This document shows, piece after piece, positions 15,956-26,303 of a stretch of 64,000 bases of DNA. Each line of letters starts with the position of its first letter. Position 1 is the first letter of the stretch. The translations under genes were made by a program, and so were the position numbers. The notes below the pieces were generated by a model that saw only the letters and a list, made by a program, of their open reading frames with translations, was not told where the DNA came from and did not search any database. The stretch is from Flaccisagitta enflata (Eukaryota; Chaetognatha; Sagittoidea; Aphragmophora). Location: positions 79,112,001-79,176,000 of the forward strand of contig OZ231127.1 of NCBI GenBank assembly GCA_965153355.1. The letters run 5' to 3'.

Positions 15956-16698
15956 CAACAGGTCGCCCAAGGGCAATATGTGGTCAGCGATACCCGTTGC
16001 CCTGCTTTGAGTGATTGTGAATTGAAGTGAGGGGAAGCAGGGCAGCGGCCCCGAAGGGGACGAAGTCCTGTAGAACACAGGGGGACTTTCGTTCGTCCTA
16101 CCTGAAGAAGTGGATGAGATGCTATAAAGGGCTGACTGAAGGCATTCAAGAGCCTAAACTGAGGTCTAAGAAGGCTGATATAAGGCCTGAGAATGCCGAT
16201 TGGAAGCTTGAGAGGGCTGACTTGAGGCTTGAGAGAGCTGGATTAAGGCTTGAAAGGCCAGAGGACTGATTTGAAGCCAGGGAGCAATAAATTGAGGTTT
16301 AGATGGCTGATTTGAGGCCTGAGAGGCCTAATTTGAGGCATGAGAGTCCAGGTTTGAGGCCTAAGAATTTGGATTTGAGGCCTGAGAAGCCAAATTTGAG
16401 GCCTGAGAGGCCAGATTTGAGGCCTGAGAGGCCAGATTCGAGGCCTGAGAGGCCTGAGAGGCCAGATTTGAGCCCTGAGAGGCCAGATTTGAGGCCTGAG
16501 AGGCCAGATTTGAGGCCTGAGAGGCCAGATTTGAGGCCTGGGAGGCTGGATTTGAGACCTGAGAGGCTGGATTTGAGGCCTGAGAGGCCAGATTTGAGGC
16601 CTGAGGGGTCTGATGAAGGGGGGGGACTAACGAACGAACGGACGAACGAAAGTCCCCCTGTGTTCTACAGGACTTCGTCCCCTTCGGGGCCGCTGCCC
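15956..16698 (+). mobile_element. Minisatellite-cored element, copy 1 (left arm insertion)
   Basis: Starts CAGGTCGCCCAAGGGCAAT, includes AAGCAGGGCAGCGGCCCC and GAAGTCCTGTAGAACACAGG, then a 21-bp minisatellite (unit GATTTGAGGCCTGAGAGGCCA, about 16300-16615), and closes with the complement of the CCTGTAGAACACAG block ending GGGGCCGCTGCCC. The matching position of the right arm (near 17835) lacks it: TTGAGGCCAAAAGTGGGG there is an empty site. Confidence 0.8.
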
Positions 16699-16921
16699 AA
16701 AAAGTGGGGTCTCATAGACCTGATTTGGGGTCTGAGAGCTCTGTTTTGGCCTATTTAGGGTGTGGCAGGCCCTATTTGGGGTATGAAGGGCTTCAATTAG
16801 GGTCAGAGGGTCTGATCTGAAAGGCCTGAGCTGGGTCTGAAAGATCTGATTTGGGGTCTGAGAGGCTTGATTTGAGGTCTAAGAGGCCAGACAGATGACC
16901 TATGATTTCACACAGGATGAT

Positions 16922-17593
16922 TTTTGGGCAGCGGTCCCGAAGGGGACGAAGTCCTGTAGAACACAGGGGGACATTTGTTCATTTGTCCGTCCGTCCATTC
17001 ATCCATCTGTCCGTCTGTCCGTCCGTCTATTTGTCCGTCCATCTGTCCGTCTGTCCATCCATCCGTCCATTTGTCCCCCCCCTAGGCCCTCCCAGGCCTA
17101 AAATCCGACCTCTCAGGCCTTAAATCAGCCCTCTTAAGCTTGAAATCTTCCCTCTCAGGCCTGAAATCTGCCCTCTCAGGCCTTGAATCTGTCATCTCAA
17201 GCATTAAATCTACCCTCTCAGGCCTGAAATCTGCCCTCTTAGGTGTGAAATCTGCCCTCTCAGGCCTTAAATCTGCCCTCTCAGGCCTTAAATCTGCCCG
17301 CTCAGGCCTGAAATCTGCCCTCTCAGGCCTGAAATCTGCCCTCTCAGATTCAAAGCCTGAGAGGGCAGATTTCAGGCTTGAGAGGGTAGATTTCAGGCCT
17401 GAGAGGGCAGATTTCAGGCCTGAGAGAGCCTAGGGGGGACAGATGGATGGACGGACGAACGAAAGTCCCCCTGTGTTTTACAGGACTTTGTCCCCTTTGG
17501 GGCCGCTGCCCTGCTTCCTCTCACTCCAATTCATAATCATGCAAAGCAGGGCAACGGGTATCGCTGACCACATATTGCCCTTGGGCGACCTGT
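16922..17593 (-). mobile_element. Minisatellite-cored element, copy 2 (reverse orientation)
   Basis: Begins TTTGGGCAGCGGTCCCGAAG, contains a CCGTCC-rich stretch and 21-bp units (about 17090-17430) that flip orientation near 17350, so the minisatellite itself is palindromic. It ends GCCCTTGGGCGACCTG at 17593. It sits in the right half of the giant fold-back. Confidence 0.8.
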
Positions 17594-19005
17594 TTCCAGT
17601 TTCTGTCCTCCCACCTAAAATCAGGCCCTCAGACCCCAAATCAAGCCTCTTCGATCCTAAATCAGGCCTCTCAGACCCCATATCAGACTTTTCAGACCCA
17701 ACTCAGGCCTTTCAGATCAGACCCTCCGACCCTAATTGAAGCCCTTCAGACCCCAAATAGGGCCTGCCAGACCCTAAACTAGGCCAAAACAGAGCTCTCA
17801 GACTCCAAATCAGGTCTATGAGACCCCACTTTTGGCCTCAAAGACCCTAACCCAGGCCTCTCAGACCAATAGTCAGGCCTCTTAGACCATAAGTATTATT
17901 TAAGCCCCTAATTCCCCAAATCAGGCCTCCTACTCCTAGACCCCAATTCTGGCCCCTCAAACCAGACTCAGGCATCCCACACTCTTATTCCAGTCTCTAA
18001 GACCCAGCTCAGGCCTCAGACACCCAGGATAAGGCCCCCAAGGCCGCAAAGTAGGCCATTCAGACCACATTTGGGGTCATTTTGAGTCATTTGAAGCCCC
18101 TTGATGAACCTCTTAAAGGCCCTCAACCTGTATATTTGTTCCCCCACAGTTACCCTGCATTAGATAACAGTGAGTGAGAAGAAATGTACCACTCATTTGG
18201 TTATAAGCAATAAAAACTTTCCAAAAATGTTGAGATTTTGATTAAGATTGATTCTATATTGAGCGTTTTGAGCTCTTTAGATAGAGCCTCAATGGACCCT
18301 AAACCTTCATTGTTGGTCTTAACTAATTTCTATATGCAACATAACAGTTACTTAATAGAAATTTTCAACATCCTGCAATAACACAGAGAAAAACAAGCAA
18401 ATCTCTTTAATTGGTAGATTTTAAATTTTTTGTATTTTTGGATCCTCTTTTACAAAGCCTTGGAGGATCTAAAGGGGCTAACATATTTATTTTTTTCTAA
18501 ATTTGATATACTACTTCAAAATATCTTCCAAATGAGACCTGCAGGTTTTTCCATTAGGCAATTATAGGTAAAACAAGGGTGTTTATGCAAAATATGAAAT
18601 GCTACATCAACTTGTACCACCCTATCAACTTTGGCAATTCATAACGAGGTTGTTTTTTGATGAATCCACAAAAAATCAGTGACATTTGGAAAGCTCTTCA
18701 AAAGATCTATCAAATGAGACCAACCATAGGGATTTTCTCCAATTTCTGTAGAAGTTATAAGCAAAACAAAGGCATTCATGCAATATTGGAAAAAGTACAA
18801 CAACCTGTACTTCATCATGGTAAAAAAATGAGATTTATCAAAAAAGCGCCATACAGATTTTTTTGCAATCTTTTGCAATGGATTTATACATCAAATGGGC
18901 ATGTAAAACTGTAGAAAAAGTCGCAGTTATCTCAAAACGAACATGAAGGTATTGATTCAGAGCAGTGCGACGCACGAAACGTTGTTCTCATGAACTCTTT
19001 ATTCT

Positions 19006-19145
19006 TTTTAGGTGCGACAAAGCACCTCTATAACTGGCTGTGTCCGTTGGTCGGTAACGCATTCGTTCGACGATCCACACGTCGCACCTTTTTGGCCTAC
19101 TTGGCCTTGTTTCTCTTACTAGGCCATATAGGCCAACAAACCCAA
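19006..19145 (+). mobile_element. Family B-like repeat, subfamily with GTGCGACAAAGC start
   Basis: TTTTAGGTGCGACAAAGCAC then CTCTATAACTGGCTGTGTCC and a GGTCGGTAACGCATTCGTTC segment. A second copy of this subfamily lies at about 49708. Confidence 0.6.
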
Positions 19146-19261
19146 GGTGTAACGGACTGACGTACCGACCTTCCAACGGAACGACATACCCATAATTCCT
19201 TATCCGCTATAGGTGGATTTCCATTACTCTCGAACTCGGTAGAGCGGGGTTTACTGTAATC

Positions 19262-19262
19262 T

Positions 19263-19347
<85 letters not shown>

Positions 19348-19480
19348 AAAGAAACAGAGAAACAAAGAAACAAAGAAACAAAGAAACAGAGAAACAAAGA
19401 AACAAAGAAACAAAGAAACAAAGAAACAAAAAAAGAAACAAAGAAACAAAAAAAAGAAACAAAGAAAAAAAAACAAAGAT
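19262..19480. repeat. (GA)n followed by (AAAGAAAC)n
   Basis: About 84 bp of GA, then about 130 bp of AAAGAAAC octamer variants. Confidence 0.95.
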
Positions 19481-19506
19481 AAAGGTGTTTTGCATTTCAA
19501 TCCTTT

Positions 19507-19678
19507 TTAGTCGCAGACACGCGACCCTACAACTTGCGGTGTGGATCCGTCCGTCGGTCCGTCAGTCTTTCCATCCATCCCTCCGTAACATTCTTCAATT
19601 GCGAGTGGCTGTAACATTACTGCCCCTGCCCAACCGCCTGTGACTGTGGCGCCATGTATCCGGCCTTGTTTCCCATCA
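19507..19678 (+). mobile_element. Family B repeat, plus orientation
   Basis: TTTTTAGTCGCAGACACGCG start, GTCCGTCGGTCCGTC, then CTGCCCCTGCCCAACCGCC and a GTATCCGGCCTTGTTT end. Confidence 0.75.
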
Positions 19679-19737
19679 TCCTCTCCCTTTTATTACCACT
19701 TTACATGAATTTTTGTTTACCGACCAGTTTATCTGCC

Positions 19738-19771
19738 TATTTATCTATCTACCTATCTATCTATCTATCTG

Positions 19772-19802
<31 letters not shown>

Positions 19803-19827
19803 GTCTGTCTATCTATCTATCTATCTG

Positions 19828-19860
<33 letters not shown>

Positions 19861-19870
19861 TTATCTTTTT
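19738..19870. repeat. (ATCT)n tetranucleotide repeat
   Basis: About 130 bp of TATC repeats with CTGT variants. Confidence 0.97.
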
Positions 19871-21257
19871 ATCTCTTTTTCTATACCTTTCTGACCGTCT
19901 TTTGTCTATTAATTTCCCCAACAACCAGACTCCTAGCGGGAAATGGACAATATAGAAAGGGCTTCGGAGTGATTTACAGCTCAGTTCCGCTGACAACTCC
20001 AAAACATGAAGGATATGAACCAGTGAGATATGATTCCGAGCCTAAGGAGAAAATCTGACCGATTAGCCCAGGATTCCACTGTATTGTCAGAACACTTGCA
20101 GCTGGTAGTCTCATTGCCATGGATCATTGTGGAACAAGAAAACTCACTGCATAAGATACAAGACAAGACAACACTTCATAAGATAATAAGAATCTTTCAA
20201 CAACAAAAAATATCCTTTTTTGTCCGATGGCAAGTAAAGCTTCGTTGTCCATTGACCTTAATCAACTTAAAACAGCATCTTTTACAGCATCTATAACAAC
20301 GATAGTTGAAACAGCATCTTTAACAGCATCTTTAACAACAAAAGTTTAAACCGCATCTTTGACCGCATCTTTTGTGGCAGCAAATCGTCATTAAACTTCG
20401 CTTTTGGATGTCAGCTCCCGAACCATAAGTGATGAAAACAATGAGCCTCCTAAATTCTTGCTTAATGAAATCCGAAATCGTTCAATTCTATCTTGATTTG
20501 TACGTGACAACCCGTGATCCATGGAAACTTAAATCGAAAGTGCAATTGCAAATGTCAGTCATTTTGTTTTTTGGGTCGTAGCAGTAGGGACATCTTATCT
20601 GTGCGCTGTAGATTCTCGATACTTTACTTTTACCTTAATAGAGCTCTGGTAGCGGTGGACCTGTGAAATTATGACTATGTATATTTAACAAAAAAACGAA
20701 GATGTGGAGGCCATGTCACTGAAGCCTTGGCGCCGCAGCGCCAATGTTATTTGCATATGTACAAGCAGTGGCAGTGGCACCGTATACCTCGAACCGCAGA
20801 GCGAATGTGGCTGTGTTAGTATCAGTGTGGTACTATATTCTTTGCATCGTTCAGCCATTGCATCCTTTACACTGCATAGCCATTGCATCGGACTTGTGGC
20901 AAAATCGTCCATGTAAGGGCAATTGGCAGGTTCTAGGTGCGCTTTGCAAAGCAATACCTAATACCCTCTCACCATGCAATAGTTGGAATTGAACTGAAAC
21001 AGCTAAACAGCTGGAGACGAACGGACCGACTCGGGGAGCTGTTATCGTAGGTGATATGGTAATCTCAATCTCAATAGTGAAAACTAGACTGAACTAAAGA
21101 CGCTGTTGATTGTGAAATGGACAAAGATCTTTGTATTGTTTCACTTGATTTTTGTTCATTATCCTTTTTTTCTGACTCCAAAGCCAACCGACAAGTTTTA
21201 GCTTAAACAAAAGAATTGACGTCTGGGGGAAAAAGTGTGTAAAAGACTAAAAGCAAA
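19871..21257. other. Spacer upstream of the BED-exon cluster
   Basis: Unique-looking sequence with no supported exon. It contains short ACAGCATCTTTA repeats at about 20268-20370. Promoter sequences for unit A would be expected at its right end, but no clear core-promoter motif stands out. Confidence 0.4.
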
Positions 21258-21813
21258 ATGTCATCTGCTAAGAATGGACCAGAGAATGAGCAAGAGTTGA
21301 TCGCCTTACTGGACAGAGAAGTCCAGGCTTACAGAAACGACGATTCGTTGACCCACAGTCCCATCTGGATCTGGTTCACGAAATCCAATTCTGAAGAGTC
21401 GTACTGTCTCATTTGTAAGAAGAGCCTCGTGGTGCGCCACGGCAGCACTTCCAGTCTGATGACACACTTGAAGCGCGTCCACAACCACAGCACCAGCTAC
21501 AACGCCTCCGTCATCTGGGAAGAACTGGCTGAGTTGAAAGAGTTGAGACTCACCAGTTTAAGATCTCAAAGAAGCGAAACTAGCTATAAAAATAGAGTAT
21601 TCAGAAAATTACTGAACAAAGAGAGAAAAAGGCTGCAGTCGGTGCTTGACAGATCTACCACTACTTCTACTCCTCATCCTCATCAAACACCAAAAAGAGT
21701 CAAAGGCGTTAATGACGGTTGGAGAAAAATTATGGGAGATTTGGTGAATGTGGAAGGAAAACACGAAATTGACGAAGATCTGTTTGAAGATGAAGAAGAG
21801 GAAATAGCTCAGG
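21258..21813 (+). CDS. Alternative first exon A: BED-type zinc finger
   Basis: An ATG-initiated open exon of 185 codons plus one base, ending CTCAGG|GTGAGATT (phase 1). A BED-type finger lies at residues 37-75: aromatic SPIWIWF (W37, W39, F40), C50-x2-C53, H70-x4-H75. It is followed by a conserved helix, WEELAELKELRL, a basic segment (TPKRVKG) and an acidic tail (EDEEEEIAQG). BED fingers bind DNA and occur in chromatin factors and hAT transposases. The phase-1 donor joins in frame to the acceptor at 27601, giving a predicted 486-residue BED-KCTD protein. The start is chosen because it is the first in-frame ATG, with an A-rich leader. Past the donor the frame continues only into low-complexity intron. 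It is nearly a twin of unit B. Confidence 0.85.
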
Positions 21814-22306
21814 GTGAGATTTTCCATTCTCCAATTTTTGTCTGCCTTGGTTTTTCTTATGTTTTTTTTTGTTTTGTTTTGTTTTTTGTTTTTTGTTTTT
21901 TTTTGTTTTTGTTGAACATTCACTTGGTGGGGACTAAAAGCTTATTGCCAAGATATTCTTTTCAAGGAAAAAGTGAATAACTTTTTGCAAAGGAATTAGT
22001 TATTCCTTTTTTTTATTTCTATAAAGAGTCTTAATCAAATACTGTTTGAATTACAGTGGCATAATACTGCCAACATTGCTGCTCATACTGCCGCTGATGA
22101 TATTGTTGCTACCTCTACAAACAACTTTCATGGATGGAATTCCCATGAAACAGACATAGCTGGGTATTTGATGATAATATGCAAAGTGAAAAGAAAATTT
22201 CTCAAAATTGCCGTTGCCCCATGCCCCGAAAGCCAACTGATAATTCTGAAAAAAAGTATAACAAGCTGGACATCTTTTTGCATCAAGAAAAGAAGAGACA
22301 AAAAAA

Positions 22307-22856
22307 ATGACTGCCTTCAACAATAAACCGGAGCATGAGCGGGAGCTGGCTGCCTCACTGGAAAAAGAAGCCCAGGCTTACAGAAACGACGATTCGTTGA
22401 TCCACAGTCCCATTTGGATCTGGTTCACAAAACTCGGCCCGGAGGAGTGTTATTGTCTCCTTTGTAAAAAAAGCCTGGTGGTTACACACAGCAACACTTC
22501 CGGTTTAATGAGACACTTGAAACGCGTCCACAACGCAGGCTCAGGCTATGATGCTGCCATCATCTGCGAAGAGTTGGCGGAATTGAAAGAGTTGAGACTC
22601 GCCAGTAAAAGAACGCAAAAAGACATAACAAAGAATAAGAAAAGAGCATTTAGAAAATTATTGAACAAAGAGAGGAAAAAGCAGGAATCGGTGCGAGACA
22701 GAGCAACTGCTTCTTCTCCTCCTCATCAAACACCAAAAAGAGTCAAAGGCGATAATGATGATGAGAGGAAAATTATGGAGGATTTGTTGAATGTGGAAGA
22801 AAAACACGAAATTGACGATCTGTATGAAGATGATGAAGAAGAGGAATTAGCTCAGG
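22307..22856 (+). CDS. Alternative first exon B: BED-type zinc finger
   Basis: 183 codons plus one base from an ATG in an AAAAAAATG context, ending CTCAGG|GTGAGATT (phase 1). Finger residues are W37, W39, F40, C50, C53, H70 and H75, in the same places as unit A. Units A and B also share the tail (HQTPKRVKG, then an NVE-KHEID segment, then EEE-AQG), so they are a recent tandem duplication, while C-E are diverged. The predicted spliced product with the common body is 484 residues. The intron after the donor begins with a long T tract, as after unit A. Confidence 0.85.
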
Positions 22857-23214
22857 GTGAGATTCTTTTTTTTTCTTTTTTTTTTTTTGGTTTGATTTTT
22901 CGTGCATTTTCTTTGTCTAGACTTCTATTTCTTACATTTGTTTCCTTGTAAATTATCAATTTTGGGTTATGAATGAACGTTTCAAAATGGGTTGAATACG
23001 TATTTTGGATGGGGCCGTATTCAAGTGAATGTTTATGGCAATATTCGGACCTTTTAAAATGCTGAAATGATGGAACATGGTGCGCCAAATGTTACAAAAA
23101 ACATTTCAGTATCCATTTTACTATTTCACATGGCAGTTCCCCTTTAAACAATCTGGGTTTGAAACACAACTTTTTTTGAAAAAAATATCCTTAAAAAAGT
23201 AAAAATCCTACGAT

Positions 23215-24067
23215 ATGACGAAACGCGAGGAAAATTCCGAAGAGGTGCTTCGGGCAAAAATCAAGACTTACCGCGATGACGACACATTGACTCACAGTCC
23301 GCTGTGGCTGTGGTACACCAAGGTGGACAGTCCCGGGAATTACAACTCGGTCTGTCGCATTTGCGACACGGTCGTCCCAAGACGGGACGGGACCACGGGA
23401 GGCATGATGAAGCATTTGGAAAGGCACCACGGCAGAACGTCGGATTACAACGCTTATATCATCTACGAAGAACTCCAGGAATTGAAAGAATTGCGGCTTA
23501 ATCAAAAGAAATTACACGGCGAGAAGTATGTCTCTCGGTATAGGAAGAGAATGAGTAATAGTAATAGTGGTGGTAGCGCGAAGAAGAGGAGATTGGTTGA
23601 CGTGGACGACAACGGATTGACCTCGCAAGATGTGAAGAAGATGGCGAGCTTCGAAGCGAGGAAGAGAGAAAAACGCGAGAGAAAGCTGCAGAAGGTTTTA
23701 GAAGAAGCGAAAGGCAAAGTGATGCAGGTTGTACGGCAACAACTGTTGGAAGAGGCGGAGGAGGAAGAGGAGGAAACCATCGAGGAAATTGATGACGTCG
23801 TCGACGGCGTTGGTGAAGGAGTTGGTGGGAAGATGATGATTCGCGGCGAAAGTCAATCGAATCTCGTCGCGAGAGAAACGGCGAAACACGCGAGAAAAGT
23901 CCTCGAAGATGCGAGTGGACAATTGATGAATGTGGTGAATCAGCAACTGCTCGGAAATGCGAGAGGAAACGTCTTGAAGAAGTTGGTCGATCGAAGGCCT
24001 CTTCTCGAAGCGGAAGAACCTGATTCTGATGACGAGGATGTGGAGGAGGACCGGAAAGAGACCGAGG
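23215..24067 (+). CDS. Alternative first exon C: BED-type zinc finger, longest unit
   Basis: 284 codons plus one base, ending GAGG|GTGAGATT (phase 1). Finger: SPLWLWY (from residue 28), C47-x2-C50, H67-x4-H72, then YEELQELKELRL. It is about 100 residues longer than the other units because of a Lys/Glu-rich helical region containing an internal duplication: KVLEEAKGKVMQVVRQQLL and KVLEDASGQLMNVVNQQLL, about 75 residues apart. These are likely amphipathic helices for dimerisation. Predicted spliced product: 585 residues. GC content is higher than in units A and B. The acidic end (DSDDEDVEED) is kept. Confidence 0.85.
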
Positions 24068-24221
24068 GTGAGATTCAAGTGATCTTTAAGATGTCTTAAT
24101 TTACTTTGAATTGAGCAACCAAAAATCACATAAATACTTTCCTCTTTTTTTTTTCTTTTTTTTTTTTTGTTTGTTGTTTTTTGTTCGTTGTTTTTTTTTA
24201 AGAGGTGTTTTGTTCCTCTTT

Positions 24222-24450
24222 TTTAGTTGCGGGCACTCACCTCTATTAGAGGCTTTGTCCGTCCGTCGGCCCTTTCAACCGTTGGCCCATCAGTTTGTGA
24301 TGTTCGAGTGTAAACATTGTGAAAACACGCATTTATGATGCTACAGTTATAATTGTCTGTCTGCGAGAGAGAGCATGGAGTGGGGGAGGACATCGATGGG
24401 GGGTTGTATGCCCCAGCCTACCTGTCAATTGGGACCCCACGTCAATTGTT
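24222..24450 (+). mobile_element. Family B repeat between BED exons C and D
   Basis: TTTTTTAGTTGCGGGCACTC then CTCTATTAGAGGCTTTGTCC and GTCCGTCGGCC, ending near GGGACCCCACGTCAATTG. It inserted after the exon duplications, since no other unit has it in this place. Confidence 0.65.
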
Positions 24451-24790
24451 TCTTTATCAATTACTTGGTCACTCTATTCTTTATTCGTAGGCTTGGGTAT
24501 AGGCAAGTCACAAAATCCACTAATACCATATCAGTGTCTGTTTAAAAAAATGCCGCCATTTTTAACGCATATGCGTATGATTTAGGCATTTCTTATTTAT
24601 CGGTCATTTCTTTGTTCCCCCTAAAAAGGTTTTCTCCTTGTTTTACACCAACATACTTTTTCCTGTCTGCAGTATTTCTATACTGTAAAAGAGACCCTAT
24701 AGCTATAAAGAAAAAAAACAATAAAAAAAACAAACAAAAAACAACTCCAAACAAAACCAATAAAAACAAATTTCCAGTATTAAACGAGAG

Positions 24791-25277
24791 ATGGAAAACC
24801 AAGAGTTCATAGAAGAACAAATCCGCGCTTACAGAGAAAATGACTTGGCGCATTCCAGTCCATTGTGGATTTGGTTCGCCAAAGTTGCCGCGGACATGGT
24901 AACATGTCTCGTTTGTCAGCAGACTGTCACTAGCACCAATTATGGCACCACCAACATGAAGTCCCACTTGAAAAGACATCACGGCGAACAACGTAAATAC
25001 AACGCCTGGATTATTTACGAAGAACTAGCCGAGCTAAAAGAATTGAGGATAGGCAACAGAAAATTCCAGCCTTCGCAAAAAGTGAACAAATATGGGAGAA
25101 ATAATGTGGTGGCGGTGGCCAAGAAAAGGACGTCGGCTTTAATGAAAAGGAAGTCATCGCCCGTGAAGAAGAGAAGGAGATCGAAGGAGGAAGTCGATGA
25201 ACAGCTCCTTGGAGACCCGCAAGACTGTCATTTATTCAACGGAATGCCCGATGATGATGAAGAAGAAGAGAGCTTGG
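24791..25277 (+). CDS. Alternative first exon D: BED-type zinc finger
   Basis: 162 codons plus one base, ending CTTGG|GTGAGATT (phase 1). Finger: SPLWIWF (W26, W28, F29), C39-x2-C42, H59-x4-H64, then YEELAELKELRI. The linker has basic clusters (AKKRTSALMKRK, KKRRRSK) typical of nuclear localisation signals, then an acidic end (DDDEEEESLG). The predicted spliced product is 463 residues. A TTTTTCCTGTCTGCAG-type acceptor lies about 120 bp upstream (near 24671), so this unit could also have a short spliced 5' UTR. Confidence 0.83.
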
Positions 25278-25580
25278 GTGAGATTTGAATTTACGTACAC
25301 ATTCATAGACTAGCCTTGATGCGTTGGGACTTGAGGGCCCCTAGGGGAGGGGTCTACAAAGATTCTGATTCTAATTCCCACCTATCCCTAACTTTTCTAT
25401 TCCTTTTATTTTATTTGTTCAATAGTATGTTGTTTTCTAGTCAATATTCTGAATTGTTTTGCTAATTTTTTAGTGGTCATATTCTTTGAACTTAAAAACC
25501 ATTAAAAACAAAAAAAATCTTTTGGCTGTAAAATTGGTGTACATTCATCGTCAAAAGACACAAACACGACCAAAAAAAAA

Positions 25581-26112
25581 ATGTCCGCGTCCACTTTCGA
25601 AGAAGATATCAGAGCATACAGGGAGAATGACAGATACCACCATTGTCCTTTTTGGATTTGGTTCTCTAAGATCGGCGAGGGTGAAAACTCGTCGGCGGCT
25701 TGTAACATTTGCATGACCTTGGTTCCGCGCAAAGGCGGCTCGACCACCGGCTTGGGGGTGCATTTGAAAAGGCACCACGGACACGACACCGACTACAACG
25801 CCTGGATTATCAGCGAAGAGCTCTGCGAGCTGAAACAACTACGACTCGAGCAAAAAAAGCGCGTGAAAGAATTTGGTTTGTCGTTGTTGAAAAAAGACCC
25901 AAAAAAAGGGCGGATGGGAGTACAAAAACTGGGATGGGAGTACAAAAACTACTCGGCCAATTTCCAAAAAATCAAAAGAAAATGGGAAATGGCGAGAAAA
26001 TTAAACGAAGATATCCACCCCGCGGCCAAAAAGTCCAAACAACAATTCGTGGAAGAATTCAACGACACCGCTACAATAATGTGCGAAGACTTCGATGAAG
26101 AAGATGCTCGGG
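25581..26112 (+). CDS. Alternative first exon E: BED-type zinc finger
   Basis: 177 codons plus one base, ATG in an AAAAAAATG context, ending CTCGG|GTGAGATT (phase 1). Finger: CPFWIWF (W25, W27, F28), C41-x2-C44, H61-x4-H66, then SEELCELKQLRL. The linker is Lys-rich with a tandem WEYKNY-type duplication near codons 112-123. The acidic end (DFDEEDARG) is kept. Predicted spliced product: 478 residues. A pogo-like MITE begins 17 bases after the donor. Confidence 0.83.
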
Positions 26113-26128
26113 GTGAGATTCTTTTATA

Positions 26129-26303
26129 CAGTTACATCCCGCTATAACGGATCCAAGAGTAACGGAAATCTGCCTATAGAATATAAAATTCTTATTCTTT
26201 CCAATTATTTCTTTTCATTTTCTACATTGGTAATAACAGAAAACCATTTATAATGGATTAAATTTGTTAGTTCCTTGGTATCCGTTATTGCGGGGTTCAA
26301 CTG
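26129..26303. mobile_element. Pogo/Tc1-like MITE, 175 bp, TA target duplication
   Basis: Ends CAGTTACATCCCGCTATAAC and the complement GTTATTGCGGGGTTCAACTG form inverted repeats of about 28 bp; TA flanks at 26127-26128 and 26304-26305. This end sequence type is common in pogo-derived MITEs of animals. It lies just after BED exon E. Confidence 0.8.

Larger units (their letters stand above)
14817..18967. mobile_element. Giant fold-back transposon, about 4.15 kb, CGAC target duplication
   Basis: The two ends, CACTGCTCTGAATC at 14817 and its complement ending at 18967, start an inverted repeat that pairs almost continuously for more than 1.1 kb per arm (for example CTGCGACTTTTTCTACAG at about 14860 and its complement near 18900). 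Flanks are CGAC at 14813-14816 and 18968-18971, a 4-bp duplication. No transposase is encoded. The centre carries two inverted copies of the 21-bp minisatellite core element. CAC-type ends with 4-bp duplications recall Chapaev-like elements, but that assignment is inference. Confidence 0.85.

Noticed and set aside
16303-16758. Frames with heptad-like RPERPDL or SGLKSAL repeats (also 17140, 28106, 30570)
   Set aside because: They are translations of the 21-bp minisatellite (a multiple of three), present in non-coding mobile elements on both strands.
14906-18878. Nearly identical 79-codon frames in both arms of the giant fold-back (14906-15145 plus strand, 18639-18878 minus strand)
   Set aside because: Identity follows from arm identity; there is no recognisable domain and no codon-biased conservation, so a transposon protein is not supported.
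21258-26147. Interpretation of the BED units as domesticated or intact hAT transposase genes
   Set aside because: Only the finger and a short linker are present, with no hAT catalytic or dimerisation domain, no TIRs around each unit, and every intact unit ends at a splice donor.
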